Of a DNA stretch of 38,128 nucleotides, positions 8,309-15,780 are shown piece after piece. Each line of letters opens with the position of its first letter. Positions within the stretch are counted from its first letter, which is position 1. The position numbers and the translations under genes were made by a program. The notes beneath the pieces are model-generated. The model saw only the letters and a program-made list of their open reading frames with translations, searched no databases and had not been told where the DNA came from. This DNA is from an uncultured Mucilaginibacter sp. (GTDB taxonomy: Bacteria > Bacteroidota > Bacteroidia > Sphingobacteriales > Sphingobacteriaceae): the NCBI GenBank assembly GCA_913775265.1, contig CAJYJH010000063.1:1-38128 (forward strand). The letters run 5' to 3'.

Positions 8309-9058
8309 TTAACGCACACCGCCGCTGGCCAGCAGTTTTTCGCCGGTTAGCCATTTAGATTCATCTGATGCTAAAAATACCGCCACCTGCGCAATGTCAT
8401 CCGGCTGACCGATGCGCCCCAGTGGGGTAGTGGCCACGGCTTGATGATGAAAATCGCTGCCGATGAAGCCTGCTGCATGTGAACCTTCTGTTTCTACCAT
8501 ACCCGGGTTGATAGAATTGACCCTGATGTTTTTAGGACCCAGTTCTTTGGACAGCACTTCGGTGATGGAGTCGACCGAACTCTTGGTAGCGCTATAAATA
8601 GCGCTGCCCGCCGGTGTAATGCGGCTTACAGCCGAACCAATATTAATAATGTTGCCGCCTTTACCCTCAAAATGTTTCACAGCTGCCTGGCTCGCCAATA
8701 ACAGTCCTAAAACATTGATGTTAAATTGATGGTGAAAATCATCTTCAGTGATGGCTTCGATGCCGCCCCATTTGTAAACGCCGGCATTGTTTACCAAAAT
8801 ATCAGCCTTACCAAATGTTTGTTCGGTTTTGCTAAACAGATTTTCAATATCGACGGCTTTAGATACATCACCTTTGATGGCAACTGCATGGCCTCCGGCG
8901 GCAATGATTTCCTTAACCACCTTGTCGGCATCCGCGCTCGACGATGCATAATTGACAACAACGGAGGCACCTTTGGCAGCCAAACTTTTGGCAATGCCTG
9001 CACCAATACCTTTAGATGCGCCGGTTACTATGGCTACTTTGCTTGCTAACTTTTTCAT
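8309..9058 (-). CDS. Short-chain dehydrogenase/reductase (SDR)
   Basis: This NAD(P)-dependent oxidoreductase of the classical SDR type has 249 residues when started at the ATG at 9058 (a longer frame to 9118 would run through the promoter). The Rossmann motif is TGASKGIG at 12-19, NNAG is at 90-93, and the catalytic residues are Ser142, Tyr155 and Lys159 (YSATK). PGMVETEG after the catalytic region and the final GEKLLASGG are typical of 3-oxoacyl-ACP reductase/glucose dehydrogenase-like members. The substrate is unknown. It forms a probable unit with tetR downstream, and its promoter lies between two operator-like sites (9088-9135). Confidence 0.92.
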   Translation of the reverse strand: MKKLASKVAIVTGASKGIGAGIAKSLAAKGASVVVNYASSSADADKVVKEIIAAGGHAVAIKGDVSKAVDIENLFSKTEQTFGKADILVNNAGVYKWGGIEAITEDDFHHQFNINVLGLLLASQAAVKHFEGKGGNIINIGSAVSRITPAGSAIYSATKSSVDSITEVLSKELGPKNIRVNSINPGMVETEGSHAAGFIGSDFHHQAVATTPLGRIGQPDDIAQVAVFLASDESKWLTGEKLLASGGVR

Positions 9059-9087
9059 GTTTTTAATGTGTGATAAATTTGTATTTT

Positions 9088-9135
9088 TGGAATGATTGTT
9101 CTGCAAATGTATACTCATTTGGAATTATCGTTCCA
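9088..9135 (-). promoter_or_regulatory. Twin TetR-type operators bracketing the SDR promoter
   Basis: Site 1 (9088-9103) reads TGGAA-N6-TTCTG. Site 2 (9120-9135) reads TGGAA-N6-TTCCA with perfect 5-base arms. They are 32 bases apart, close to three helical turns. Between them, CAAATGTA at 9104-9111 is a perfect minus-strand -7 box (TACATTTG), 45 bases upstream of the SDR ATG. Site 2 therefore covers the -33 region and site 1 the transcription start. The layout is directly visible; that TetR at 7634-8215 binds here is inference. Confidence 0.6.
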
Positions 9136-9284
9136 GAAATAAACAAATATTAGGATTTGATGACAGAAGATTGCTTAGGGACAGGAAAGCTTTTATAAAA
9201 GCGAATAATTTAGGGATTCGACTTTTTAAATAATAGATAGCAAATGCTCGCGTATTTGATTGGTGGCTTTGCAACGATAAGTAG

Positions 9285-9539
9285 TTAGCTGTTGTAAGGA
9301 TGATCAACCCTCCAAACATTGTTGGACAGTTCAAAAGCAACAAAACGAGTAACTTTTCCCTTACTTGCAACTTCGTAAACTGGCAGCAATACCGATTGGC
9401 CGTTATGATTTATTGATACACGTTGACCAGTTTGTTTCCATTCTCGATCCCATATATTTAATCCATTAATCTCGTAAGTCTCACTTTCAATGACAGTAGC
9501 ACTGGCAGTAAATTGATTAGGTGTCATATACAATGCCAA
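9285..9539 (-). CDS. Small protein of unknown function (third gene of a three-gene cluster)
   Basis: This protein has 84 residues, or 80 if the second ATG at 9527 is used. It is predicted to be mostly beta, with no signal peptide or membrane segment: TASATVIESETYEINGL, then RVSINHNGQSVLLPVYEVA, then VTRFVAFELSNNVWRV. Such small beta proteins occur in carbohydrate-binding and immunity-protein contexts, but I recognise no family. It starts 12 bases after the stop of the gene at 9552-9851, so it is almost certainly translated from the same message. Confidence 0.55.
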   Translation of the reverse strand: MALYMTPNQFTASATVIESETYEINGLNIWDREWKQTGQRVSINHNGQSVLLPVYEVASKGKVTRFVAFELSNNVWRVDHPYNS

Positions 9540-9551
9540 TACTCTTTTGCT

Positions 9552-9851
9552 TTAATCGCCAAAGGCAACTAAGCCATTTTTGAAACAGTTTAATTTTTTG
9601 TAAATCTCCATCGCGGGAGCATTAACTTTAGACTTTCTCTTATCCAAAAATTGCCGGTTAAGTAAGCATTGTTTAATCATGTCAATTTGATTTTGATAAA
9701 GCTTCGTTGTGCCATAAGCATCAAGTACAATACCTGTCATTGAATGTAATTTGGTAATGCACGGTCCCAAAATTTGAAGTTCAGCATCATCTAATGAGCA
9801 AACTCTACTATTCAGTCGTACATCTTCGGCATTGTACAGATCTAAAGCCAT
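9552..9851 (-). CDS. Small protein of unknown function (second gene of a three-gene cluster)
   Basis: A 99-residue, mainly helical, cytosolic protein. It has an acidic N-terminus (LDLYNAEDVRLNSRV) and a central ITKLHSMTGIVLDAYGTTKLY in which DAYGTT looks like a conserved turn. A basic helix (CLLNRQFLDKRKSKV) precedes the end. Its start overlaps the 3' end of the upstream gene by 10 bases, which indicates translational coupling. I recall similar stand-alone small proteins in Bacteroidetes without an assigned role. The size and acidic face would suit an immunity or adaptor protein, but no toxin gene is next to it. Confidence 0.6.
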   Translation of the reverse strand: MALDLYNAEDVRLNSRVCSLDDAELQILGPCITKLHSMTGIVLDAYGTTKLYQNQIDMIKQCLLNRQFLDKRKSKVNAPAMEIYKKLNCFKNGLVAFGD

Positions 9852-10222
9852 GAGGTTATTTTTTTTCCGTCCGTCAAATACTTACAATTGAGGTATTCTA
9901 AGTTGCCGTTTGGATGATAAAAACGAATTTGGACTCCATCGAATGACAAGCCGTTTTCTTTAATTAATACGGCGATGGCAACAGCACCTAAACGATATTT
10001 ATTGTTCATCACTTTTTCTTTGATATGATTCTCAAAAATCGGCAACAAAGTCTCGGTAGAAGCCTCTTCCTCATCTAAGTAAGCGGATAATGGCTGGAGT
10101 TCTCCGTTATTGAGGATAGCTGCACCAAACGGATAAAAGTCGTCCATTTCAGTCAAAAACGCTTCAATATTTCGTTTAACATAATTCGTGATACTGTTGT
10201 AATCGGCAGGTAGGGGTAACAT
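9842..10222 (-). CDS. Small protein of unknown function (first gene of a three-gene cluster)
   Basis: A 126-residue soluble alpha/beta protein. The order of elements is an N-terminal helix (SITNYVKRNIEAFLTEM), a strand with FYPFGAAILNNGELQPLSAYL, an acidic helix, then VAIAVLIKEN and GVQIRFYHPNGNLEYLNCKYL as strands. The pattern FYPFGAAILNNGE...PL recurs, from memory, in uncharacterised single-domain proteins of Bacteroidetes. It is the first gene of the cluster, with about 170 bases of AT-rich sequence between it and the divergent msrA. No enzymatic residues stand out. Confidence 0.6.
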   Translation of the reverse strand: MLPLPADYNSITNYVKRNIEAFLTEMDDFYPFGAAILNNGELQPLSAYLDEEEASTETLLPIFENHIKEKVMNNKYRLGAVAIAVLIKENGLSFDGVQIRFYHPNGNLEYLNCKYLTDGKKITSWL

Positions 10223-10390
10223 AATTAGGTTTAAGCAAGTAAAGCATTTCCATTTAATTACGGTAATTAAGTTAAAATAAATTTTTGATGAGAATAAAAG
10301 TTTGCCTAATGTAAATTCAAATTGCCAACCAAACCAAGGCTACCTATTTTTCGTTATTCACTGTATATTTAAGTTACAAATAGCTATCAT

Positions 10391-10882
10391 ATGAACACTG
10401 AAAAAGCCATTTTGGCGGGCGGATGTTTCTGGGGAGTAGAGGAGTTGTTCAGGCATTTGCCAGGCGTAAAATCAACCGTAGTGGGGTACACCGGTGGCGA
10501 TGTGCCGAACGCTACTTACCGGAACCATGGCACCCATGCCGAAGGCATAGAAATTGAGTTTGACCCGCAGCAGTTGTCGTACCGTAAACTGCTGGAATAC
10601 TTTTTCCAGATACATGTCCCAAGTACAGTTAACCGTCAGGGTAATGACAGGGGGACATCATATCGCTCCGCCATCTTTTATTTAAATGATGAGCAACGCG
10701 ATACAGCTAAAGCCGTGATTGCTGATGTTGATGCATCAGGCAAATGGCCGGGCAAAGTAGTGACAGAAGTTGTACCTGCTGGTGATTTTTGGGTGGCCGA
10801 AGAAGATCACCAGAATTATTTGCAAAAATATCCTTACGGCTACACCTGCCATTACGAGCGTCCGGAGTGGACCTTAAGTTAA
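10391..10882 (+). CDS. msrA: Peptide-methionine (S)-S-oxide reductase
   Basis: This thioredoxin-dependent enzyme repairs the S-epimer of methionine sulfoxide in proteins. The 163-residue protein begins with the hallmark GGCFWGVEE (catalytic Cys13, Phe14 and Trp15) and continues with [25 protein letters not shown], then [17 protein letters not shown], all canonical. The [12 protein letters not shown] variant marks a recognised subclass rather than a defect. The one other cysteine (in [10 protein letters not shown]) may be the resolving residue. No MsrB domain or gene is adjacent. A perfect 16-bp stem terminator follows at 10902-10948. Confidence 0.96.
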   Translation: MNTEKAILAGGCFWGVEELFRHLPGVKSTVVGYTGGDVPNATYRNHGTHAEGIEIEFDPQQLSYRKLLEYFFQIHVPSTVNRQGNDRGTSYRSAIFYLNDEQRDTAKAVIADVDASGKWPGKVVTEVVPAGDFWVAEEDHQNYLQKYPYGYTCHYERPEWTLS

Positions 10883-10901
10883 GCGATATATTTTATCTAT
10901 C

Positions 10902-10948
10902 AAAAAGAAAATGTGCCCGGTGTTGATCACTTGGCACATTTTCTTTTT
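10902..10948. terminator. Bidirectional terminator between msrA and the DUF2147 gene
   Basis: AAAAAGAAAATGTGCC at 10902-10917 pairs perfectly over 16 bases with 10933-10948, leaving a 15-base loop that itself can form GTG/CAC. The A-run on one side and the T-run on the other give a U-tract in both directions. This fits the convergent genes ending at 10882 and 10971. Confidence 0.9.
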
Positions 10949-10970
10949 CGTACAAGGAATTTAAGTAACA

Positions 10971-11399
10971 TTATAGTAATTGCATCCGTGTCCAAACCTG
11001 AGATTTACCGAATAGTGAAATGCCTTTATATCCTCTTACTTTCAGAGTGCCGTCATCGTTCATTTTTAAATAACACTGATAAGTTTTTTTGCTTTTAGGG
11101 TCATAAATGGTACCATCCCAGCGGTTATCGCCCGAGAATTTAAAGTCGCGCAAAATATTGATACCTAAAAATCCTGTAGGCAGATTGACTTTGGCAGTTT
11201 GCCCTATGTTCACTGATGCATTACTTAAGCGCCCGTAATAAAGGCTATCTTGCCGGCTAATAGTGATGCGGGCTTTTTGATCATCAGTTTGCCATGTACC
11301 AATGATAGTATCGCCAGATTGATTCGTTGTGGTGGTAGTTTGTGTTTTGCCAGCCAGAGCGGTTAAGGTTAACAACAGCATCAGTAAATACGTTCTCAT
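10971..11399 (-). CDS. Secreted DUF2147 family protein
   Basis: A 142-residue protein with a signal peptide (MRTYLLMLLLTLTALAGKTQ). The mature part follows the DUF2147 (PF09917) pattern: IIGTWQTDDQKARITI, YYGRLSN, FLGINILRDFKFSGDNRWDGTIYDPKSKKTY in the middle, and LKVRGYKGISLFGKSQVWTR at the end. The fold is a lipocalin-like beta barrel exported to the periplasm or outside. The molecular role is not established for the family. It is monocistronic, reading towards msrA and sharing its terminator. Confidence 0.9.
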   Translation of the reverse strand: MRTYLLMLLLTLTALAGKTQTTTTTNQSGDTIIGTWQTDDQKARITISRQDSLYYGRLSNASVNIGQTAKVNLPTGFLGINILRDFKFSGDNRWDGTIYDPKSKKTYQCYLKMNDDGTLKVRGYKGISLFGKSQVWTRMQLL

Positions 11400-11567
11400 T
11401 TTGTTTGTAGTTTGTTTTACTGATAAGGTTTAAAGGCTTACTAAGTTTCGCTCAAAGCAACACCCAAACGTTGTATTTTCATCTGATAATTAGCGGCGTA
11501 TACAATAAGTTGCAAAGCACAATAAATTGTTTGTCAGTAATTTAATAGGGTTTATATAAACAAAAGC

Positions 11568-11609
11568 ACCCCTTACACAAGCCTGTTAGTTAGGCGTTGC
11601 ATAAGGGGT
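11568..11609 (-). terminator. Terminator downstream of the YtxH-like gene
   Basis: ACCCCTTA (11568-11575) pairs with TAAGGGGT (11602-11609), and an inner stem GCCT/AGGC (11581-11584 and 11592-11595) closes the loop. On the minus strand the hairpin is followed by GCTTTTGTTTATA. It lies 60 bases beyond the stop of the gene ending at 11669. Confidence 0.7.
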
Positions 11610-11668
11610 TAGCATTGTTACATCTATCGAACGGTTTTTAAACTCAACCCGATTTTAGCAGATGTAAA

Positions 11669-11908
11669 TTACTTAACGATTTTATCAGCCAGGCCTTTCA
11701 AAAAGCCCTTTGATACGCCTGTTTTGTTGCTCAGATAATCTGATGAAAACTCTTTGGCTTTATCTTTAATCTGGTGTTTAACTGCTTCTTTGGTTTCCTG
11801 GCCCTGATCAGTTAAAAACAGGTAGGCTATTGCACCCAACGCAGCGGCTGATACGGCAACAGTAAAAATTACTGCTGAATTGTCTTTTTTTTCAAATGGG
11901 TTTTTCAT
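11669..11908 (-). CDS. YtxH-like small membrane-anchored protein
   Basis: With the ATG at 11908 the protein has 79 residues; a frame open to 11971 would add 21 residues without signal character. After a charged N-terminus (MKNPFEKKDNS) comes one hydrophobic segment (VIFTVAVSAAALGAIAYLFL, about 13-32), then a basic amphipathic helix (KEAVKHQIKDKAKEFSSDYL) ending in GVSKGFLKGLADKIVK. This layout, a glycine/alanine-rich helix followed by a lysine-rich coil, is that of YtxH/gas-vesicle-like stress proteins. An 8-bp inverted repeat lies upstream at 11961-11988. A general stress role is inferred from the family only. Confidence 0.7.
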   Translation of the reverse strand: MKNPFEKKDNSAVIFTVAVSAAALGAIAYLFLTDQGQETKEAVKHQIKDKAKEFSSDYLSNKTGVSKGFLKGLADKIVK

Positions 11909-11960
11909 AGTGTTCTGATGTTTGGCTTTGTAACATGGCTGATACAGTAATGTTTGCCGT

Positions 11961-11988
11961 TGTATTAACAAATGCCTGTTTTAATACA
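11961..11988. promoter_or_regulatory. Inverted repeat upstream of the YtxH-like gene
   Basis: TGTATTAA (11961-11968) and TTAATACA (11981-11988) are perfect 8-base arms separated by 12 bases. They lie 53-80 bases upstream of the ATG at 11908. An operator is possible, but no cognate regulator is nearby. Confidence 0.3.
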
Positions 11989-12036
11989 GTTGCTCAATAA
12001 AATGGCTATAGAATAATCATTTGACCGCCTGTAACA

Positions 12037-12630
12037 TTAGCGACTCAGCCTTTCGATAAACTCGACCATTCTATCGCTGCTATAGTTAGCTGTTCCCTCA
12101 TGACGATAAACTAATCTCCCACTATGGTCAAAAATAACGGTAAATGGAATACTGCTGCTGGATAATGTTGGCGGCAAACTGCCAATAGCTTGGTACAATG
12201 GTAAATCCCAGCTATGCTTTCTTAAAAATTCGTCTGATCTACCTAATTGTTGATCAACATCTACCGTGATAAAGACAACCTTGGGTTTACTTTTAAAGTG
12301 GTTATACAGTTGCTTAATACCCGGCATTTCGGCCAGGCACGGCGGGCACCAGGTAGCCCAAAAGTTAATGAATATTACTTTTCCTTGAAGATCAGCAAAT
12401 TTCAGCGTATTGCCCTCCTTGTTAACAAACGTAATTACAGGCAGGCGCTCAGGCGATGCCGGTTTATTGACTAGGGTAACATCAGGCTGAAAAAAACCGA
12501 CGGTCATTAATGCCCTGATGAGCAGCGCTTTTGCCGCAGGATTAAACAACAATAGAAGTGTTGCACCTATGTATATTACGTTCAGTGCGTTATTTAATGT
12601 GAAAAGCTTGTTGCGTGCTTTAGCAGTCAT
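12037..12630 (-). CDS. Membrane-anchored TlpA/ResA-type thioredoxin
   Basis: The ATG at 12630 gives 197 residues; the longer frame to 12714 would run through the terminator at 12656-12690 and is rejected. One N-terminal transmembrane segment (about 14-30) anchors a periplasmic thioredoxin fold. The active site is FINFWATWCPPCLAEMPG with the redox pair Cys95 and Cys98, followed by VVFITVDVDQ, and the cis-proline is in SSIPFTVIFD. Proteins of this group reduce disulfides in the periplasm, for example during cytochrome c maturation, but no cytochrome gene is adjacent. Confidence 0.9.
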   Translation of the reverse strand: MTAKARNKLFTLNNALNVIYIGATLLLLFNPAAKALLIRALMTVGFFQPDVTLVNKPASPERLPVITFVNKEGNTLKFADLQGKVIFINFWATWCPPCLAEMPGIKQLYNHFKSKPKVVFITVDVDQQLGRSDEFLRKHSWDLPLYQAIGSLPPTLSSSSIPFTVIFDHSGRLVYRHEGTANYSSDRMVEFIERLSR

Positions 12631-12655
12631 GCAACGAAGATAGGTATCTCGCAAA

Positions 12656-12690
12656 AAATGGCAGGCAACTGTGCTAATTGCCTGCCATTT
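12656..12690 (-). terminator. Intrinsic terminator of the GH28 gene
   Basis: AAATGGCAGGCAA (12656-12668) pairs perfectly with 12678-12690 around a 9-base loop. On the minus strand the stem runs into TTTTTTGC. It lies 10 bases past the GH28 stop codon and separates it from the thioredoxin gene that starts at 12630. Confidence 0.9.
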
Positions 12691-12700
12691 GATTTTTGCT

Positions 12701-13963
12701 CTATTTACTGCCATTTAAAACAACAGTCTCACCGTTCACAGTAACATTCTCTGTTATAAGCGCCTTAATTTTTTCAGTGCTTGAGTCTGTTACCTTAATA
12801 TCGGCATTTTTTAGGGAGATAGTGCCTAAGTTGGTATTTGGCGTGCCGGTTATTTGCCCCAATGTTTTGCCGGTGCCCTTTATGTTATAAAGCGTTACGT
12901 TGCGTATCGTTGAGTGTGGTGGTTGCTGGCCTTTTAAATCAAAGTACTGCGTCCAGGGCGATACGTTAAACAGGGTCGCCGTTCCTTCCATGGTGATGTC
13001 CGTCAGGCTGATGTTTTCGTACTGTTGAGGAGTATCAGGGCGCAACTTCAAGCGTAACACGTTTACATTGCGGGCCGTGCAGCGTTCTACTTTTACATTG
13101 CGTACAATGGTGGCTTCGCTGCCACAAGTCATGATGCCGCCGCCCGATTCGAAGACACAATCATGAATGTAAATACGCTCTACCGGCGGACTATCCTTAT
13201 CCTGCATAGCAAACGGACCTTTGCTGCCTTTTAGTGCAATATCATCATCGCCGGTCGAGAAGTAGCAATTGCCGATTTCCACGTCCTGTGAGCTGTCTAC
13301 ATCTATACCGTCCGAACTTGGCGCATGGTCATCAGGAACCTTGCCTCCCGGAGCAATAAAACGGCAGGCATCTACCTTAACGTTTTGGTCGCGATATAAG
13401 TGCAGATTCCAGAAACCTGAATTTAAAAAGGTGATACCGCTGATCACAACATCTTTCGAGTTTTGAATAAAAGCCAGACGCGGGCGTTCTACACTGAGGT
13501 TGGTGGTGGTGCGGTCGGCCGTACGGCGGTTATAAAATTCCATCCAAAACGGTTTACCACTACCATCAAGCTTTCCCTTGCCAGTAATGCGCAGATGGTC
13601 GGCTTTATCGGCGTTAAGCAGAGCGGCCCTCCAAGGTTCAAAATGGCCTTCAATACGGGTAATTGCTTTGGGATAATCTTCAATGTTGGTAGATCCTTTC
13701 AGCACCGAACCTTCCAGCATCTTAATATTCACTTTAGGTTTTAGGTATAGTGCTCCACTCATAAAAACGCCTTTTGGAATTACAATAGTACCGCCGCCTT
13801 TTTTTGCGCACTCATCAATAGTGGCCTGTATAGCTTTTGTATTTAGCGTGTTGCCATCAGCAACCGCGCCGCGTTCGGCTATATTATAACGCTTATCTTT
13901 AGACCCGGCCTGTGAATTCACAGCCAGCAATAGCAGTAGCGCCGCTGAAAAATATCTTTTCAT
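12701..13963 (-). CDS. Secreted GH28 glycoside hydrolase (polygalacturonase-like)
   Basis: This 420-residue right-handed beta-helix enzyme has a signal peptide (first 19 residues, ending NSQAG). The start of the helix is AERGAVADGNTLNTKAIQ. GH28 landmarks are SSDGIDVD (216-223, in place of the usual NTDG), GDDDIALK (238-245, catalytic Asp pair) and RLK (304-306, substrate-binding Arg and Lys). The GHG motif is replaced by GGG at 274-276 (SGGGIMTCGSEA), so the usual histidine is absent; this is seen in rhamnogalacturonase-like and other exo-acting members. It likely cleaves galacturonan or rhamnogalacturonan fragments outside the cytoplasm. It is a single gene with its own terminator and a 10-bp inverted repeat upstream (14060-14084). 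Confidence 0.9.
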   Translation of the reverse strand: MKRYFSAALLLLLAVNSQAGSKDKRYNIAERGAVADGNTLNTKAIQATIDECAKKGGGTIVIPKGVFMSGALYLKPKVNIKMLEGSVLKGSTNIEDYPKAITRIEGHFEPWRAALLNADKADHLRITGKGKLDGSGKPFWMEFYNRRTADRTTTNLSVERPRLAFIQNSKDVVISGITFLNSGFWNLHLYRDQNVKVDACRFIAPGGKVPDDHAPSSDGIDVDSSQDVEIGNCYFSTGDDDIALKGSKGPFAMQDKDSPPVERIYIHDCVFESGGGIMTCGSEATIVRNVKVERCTARNVNVLRLKLRPDTPQQYENISLTDITMEGTATLFNVSPWTQYFDLKGQQPPHSTIRNVTLYNIKGTGKTLGQITGTPNTNLGTISLKNADIKVTDSSTEKIKALITENVTVNGETVVLNGSK

Positions 13964-14059
13964 GTTATAAGTTTACAAATGGGTTGATGGCTAACCTACA
14001 AAACATTTATGGTAACCGTGTCCTGAAGCATCCTGTAAAGTCAAGATTAAATCTATAAG

Positions 14060-14084
14060 ATGGTTAATGGTAAACATTAACCAT
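14060..14084. promoter_or_regulatory. Operator-like perfect inverted repeat upstream of the GH28 gene
   Basis: ATGGTTAATG (14060-14069) and CATTAACCAT (14075-14084) are perfect 10-base arms around GTAAA. The site is about 97 bases upstream of the GH28 ATG and just beyond the stop of a possible 36-codon ORF. No T-tract follows on either strand, so an operator fits better than a terminator. Confidence 0.45.
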
Positions 14085-14089
14085 TTTAG

Positions 14090-14200
14090 TTACCCAAAGA
14101 AAATAATGATTAGCCCTGTTGTGGTAAGCATGAATAATAAGATGATAATAAATAAGATGCCATGATAATAGGTGTTTTGATTTAATTTCGGAAAATTCAT
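14090..14200 (-). CDS. Possible 36-residue single-TM microprotein
   Basis: An ATG at 14200 opens a 36-codon frame ending in TAA at 14090-14092. The product has a polar N-terminus (MNFPKLNQNTYYHG) and one long hydrophobic segment (ILFIIILLFMLTTTGLIIIF). The shape, a short soluble head then one transmembrane helix, is that of many real small membrane proteins. However, the region is AT-rich, and such composition yields hydrophobic codons by chance. It lies in the 520-base space between the GH28 gene and the divergent MFS gene; the rest of that space (14201-14485) holds only AT-rich sequence. Confidence 0.35.
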   Translation of the reverse strand: MNFPKLNQNTYYHGILFIIILLFMLTTTGLIIIFFG

Positions 14201-14485
14201 AAAGTATCGTCAAATAAATGGCCCTAAATAACAACTTATATGTTTAAAAGCCAAAGCTTGTTGGCAAAGCGACTCTTCGATGCACTGTGCTTTGAACCTT
14301 GCTAAAGCCATCTAATCTTGTAAGTTAACTATACGTAATTACTTGATATAAAATTAAATTGTTAACAGTTTGTACAGTGCATTACGCTAATCCAAAAATT
14401 GTTAAAGTCAAGAAAAATTAAATGTTGCAACTTATTTTGTTTATAATGCCACCAACTCTATAAAACATACATTTAAATAGCTTTT

Positions 14486-15736
14486 ATGCCAGCTCAAAGA
14501 ATCCACACACAAAATAATACAACCAAGCACAACGTATTTGTCATTGCATGGGTAATTGGGTTGCTTTTCTATTTTATAGAATATGCAGTTCGCTCGTCGC
14601 CCTCCGTGATGATGCCTGAGCTGGCCCGCTTTTTTGGTTTGAGCACGGTAGGCATGAGTGCCATAGTGGGTACTTATTACTACACTTATTCTGTAACCAG
14701 TTTAATTGCAGGTATCGCGTTAGATAAGGCAGGTGCTAAGTATGCTATATCTGTCGGCATCCTAATTTTAGCTTTGGGCTGCTTGCTCTTTGCAGCGTCT
14801 AATATATTTACAGGTAATGTTGCGCGCATGTTACAGGGTGCGGGGTCTGCCTTTGCATTTCCGGGTTGCGTATATCTCGCGGCTAAAGGCTTCTCACCAC
14901 GTTCACTGGCAACGGCTATCGGTTTTACTCAATGCCTTGGCATGCTGGGCGGAACAGCAGGGCAGTGGGCTGTTGGCCCTATGATACACGGCGGTTTGAG
15001 TTTACAGACTTTTTGGCTTGGCGCAGGTATCATCAGTATAATTCTATGCATTTGGCTGTTTTTTATATTACCGCAAGAGCTTTTAAAACGTGATGATGTT
15101 GCAACTGCTGACACCAGCCTGTTAAAGCCATACAAAATCGTTTTCAGCAATGTGCAATCTTATCTATGCGGGTTAGTATCGGGATTACTGTTTGCGCCAA
15201 CTACAGTTTTTATAATGGTTTGGGGAGTATTGTTTTTCCAGCAAGATCGCGCCTTTAGCTTCTCACAAGCCACTACCATTAGTGCTATGGTTCCTTTGGG
15301 CTGGGTAATTGGCTGTCCGTTATTAGGTTGGCTATCCGATTTAACCGGTAGCCGTAAAGTGGTTATTCTAGGCGGGTGTGTAGTTATGATAACGAGTTTG
15401 CTGCAATTGCTATACCTGCCCGAATTGCTGCCTGCTCATCTGAGTATGCTGCTAATGGGCATTGGCTCGGGTGCGGCAATGATTCCGTATAGCATCATTA
15501 AAGAGGTTAATCCTGATGAGGTAAAAGGCAGTGCAACGGGTGCCATCAATTTTATAACATTCGGTGTAACGTCATTACTCGGACCGTTGTTTGCTGCAAG
15601 GTTTGGCAAAACCCTCAATACAACCGCCAATCATGCAGCACATTTTAATGGTGCCGGTTTGTTTTTGATTGGCTTGATTGTCGCCGCCATGTTGGTTACA
15701 CTTTTTTTAAAGGAAAAAAGGGTGGAAGCTTATTAG
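14486..15736 (+). CDS. Major facilitator superfamily transporter
   Basis: A 416-residue inner-membrane permease with twelve hydrophobic segments between about residues 17 and 408. The MFS motif A region between helices 2 and 3 is degenerate (GIALDKAGAKYAI), and its second-half counterpart is GWLSDLTGSRKVVI. ARMLQGAGSAFAFPG in helix 4 is typical. The substrate is unknown; the divergent GH28 makes a uronate or sugar acid plausible, but nothing in the sequence proves it. The ATG is preceded by a long AT-rich leader. It converges on the metallo-hydrolase at 15781 with 44 bases between stops and no clear terminator. Confidence 0.88.
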   Translation: MPAQRIHTQNNTTKHNVFVIAWVIGLLFYFIEYAVRSSPSVMMPELARFFGLSTVGMSAIVGTYYYTYSVTSLIAGIALDKAGAKYAISVGILILALGCLLFAASNIFTGNVARMLQGAGSAFAFPGCVYLAAKGFSPRSLATAIGFTQCLGMLGGTAGQWAVGPMIHGGLSLQTFWLGAGIISIILCIWLFFILPQELLKRDDVATADTSLLKPYKIVFSNVQSYLCGLVSGLLFAPTTVFIMVWGVLFFQQDRAFSFSQATTISAMVPLGWVIGCPLLGWLSDLTGSRKVVILGGCVVMITSLLQLLYLPELLPAHLSMLLMGIGSGAAMIPYSIIKEVNPDEVKGSATGAINFITFGVTSLLGPLFAARFGKTLNTTANHAAHFNGAGLFLIGLIVAAMLVTLFLKEKRVEAY

Positions 15737-15780
15737 CAAATGACGCATCCATAATCGGGCACTGTCAACAAGAAGGCTAT

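Noticed and set aside
9125..9370. Minus-strand open frame of 81 codons upstream of the SDR promoter
   Set aside because: It overlaps the end of the gene at 9285-9539 in another frame and has irregular composition and no protein pattern.
10391..10882. Degenerate msrA because of THAE instead of TGHAE
   Set aside because: The [12 protein letters not shown] form is a normal MsrA subclass and GCFWG is intact.
12631..12714. N-terminal extension of the thioredoxin gene
   Set aside because: It would translate through a perfect terminator hairpin; the ATG at 12630 gives a standard anchor segment.
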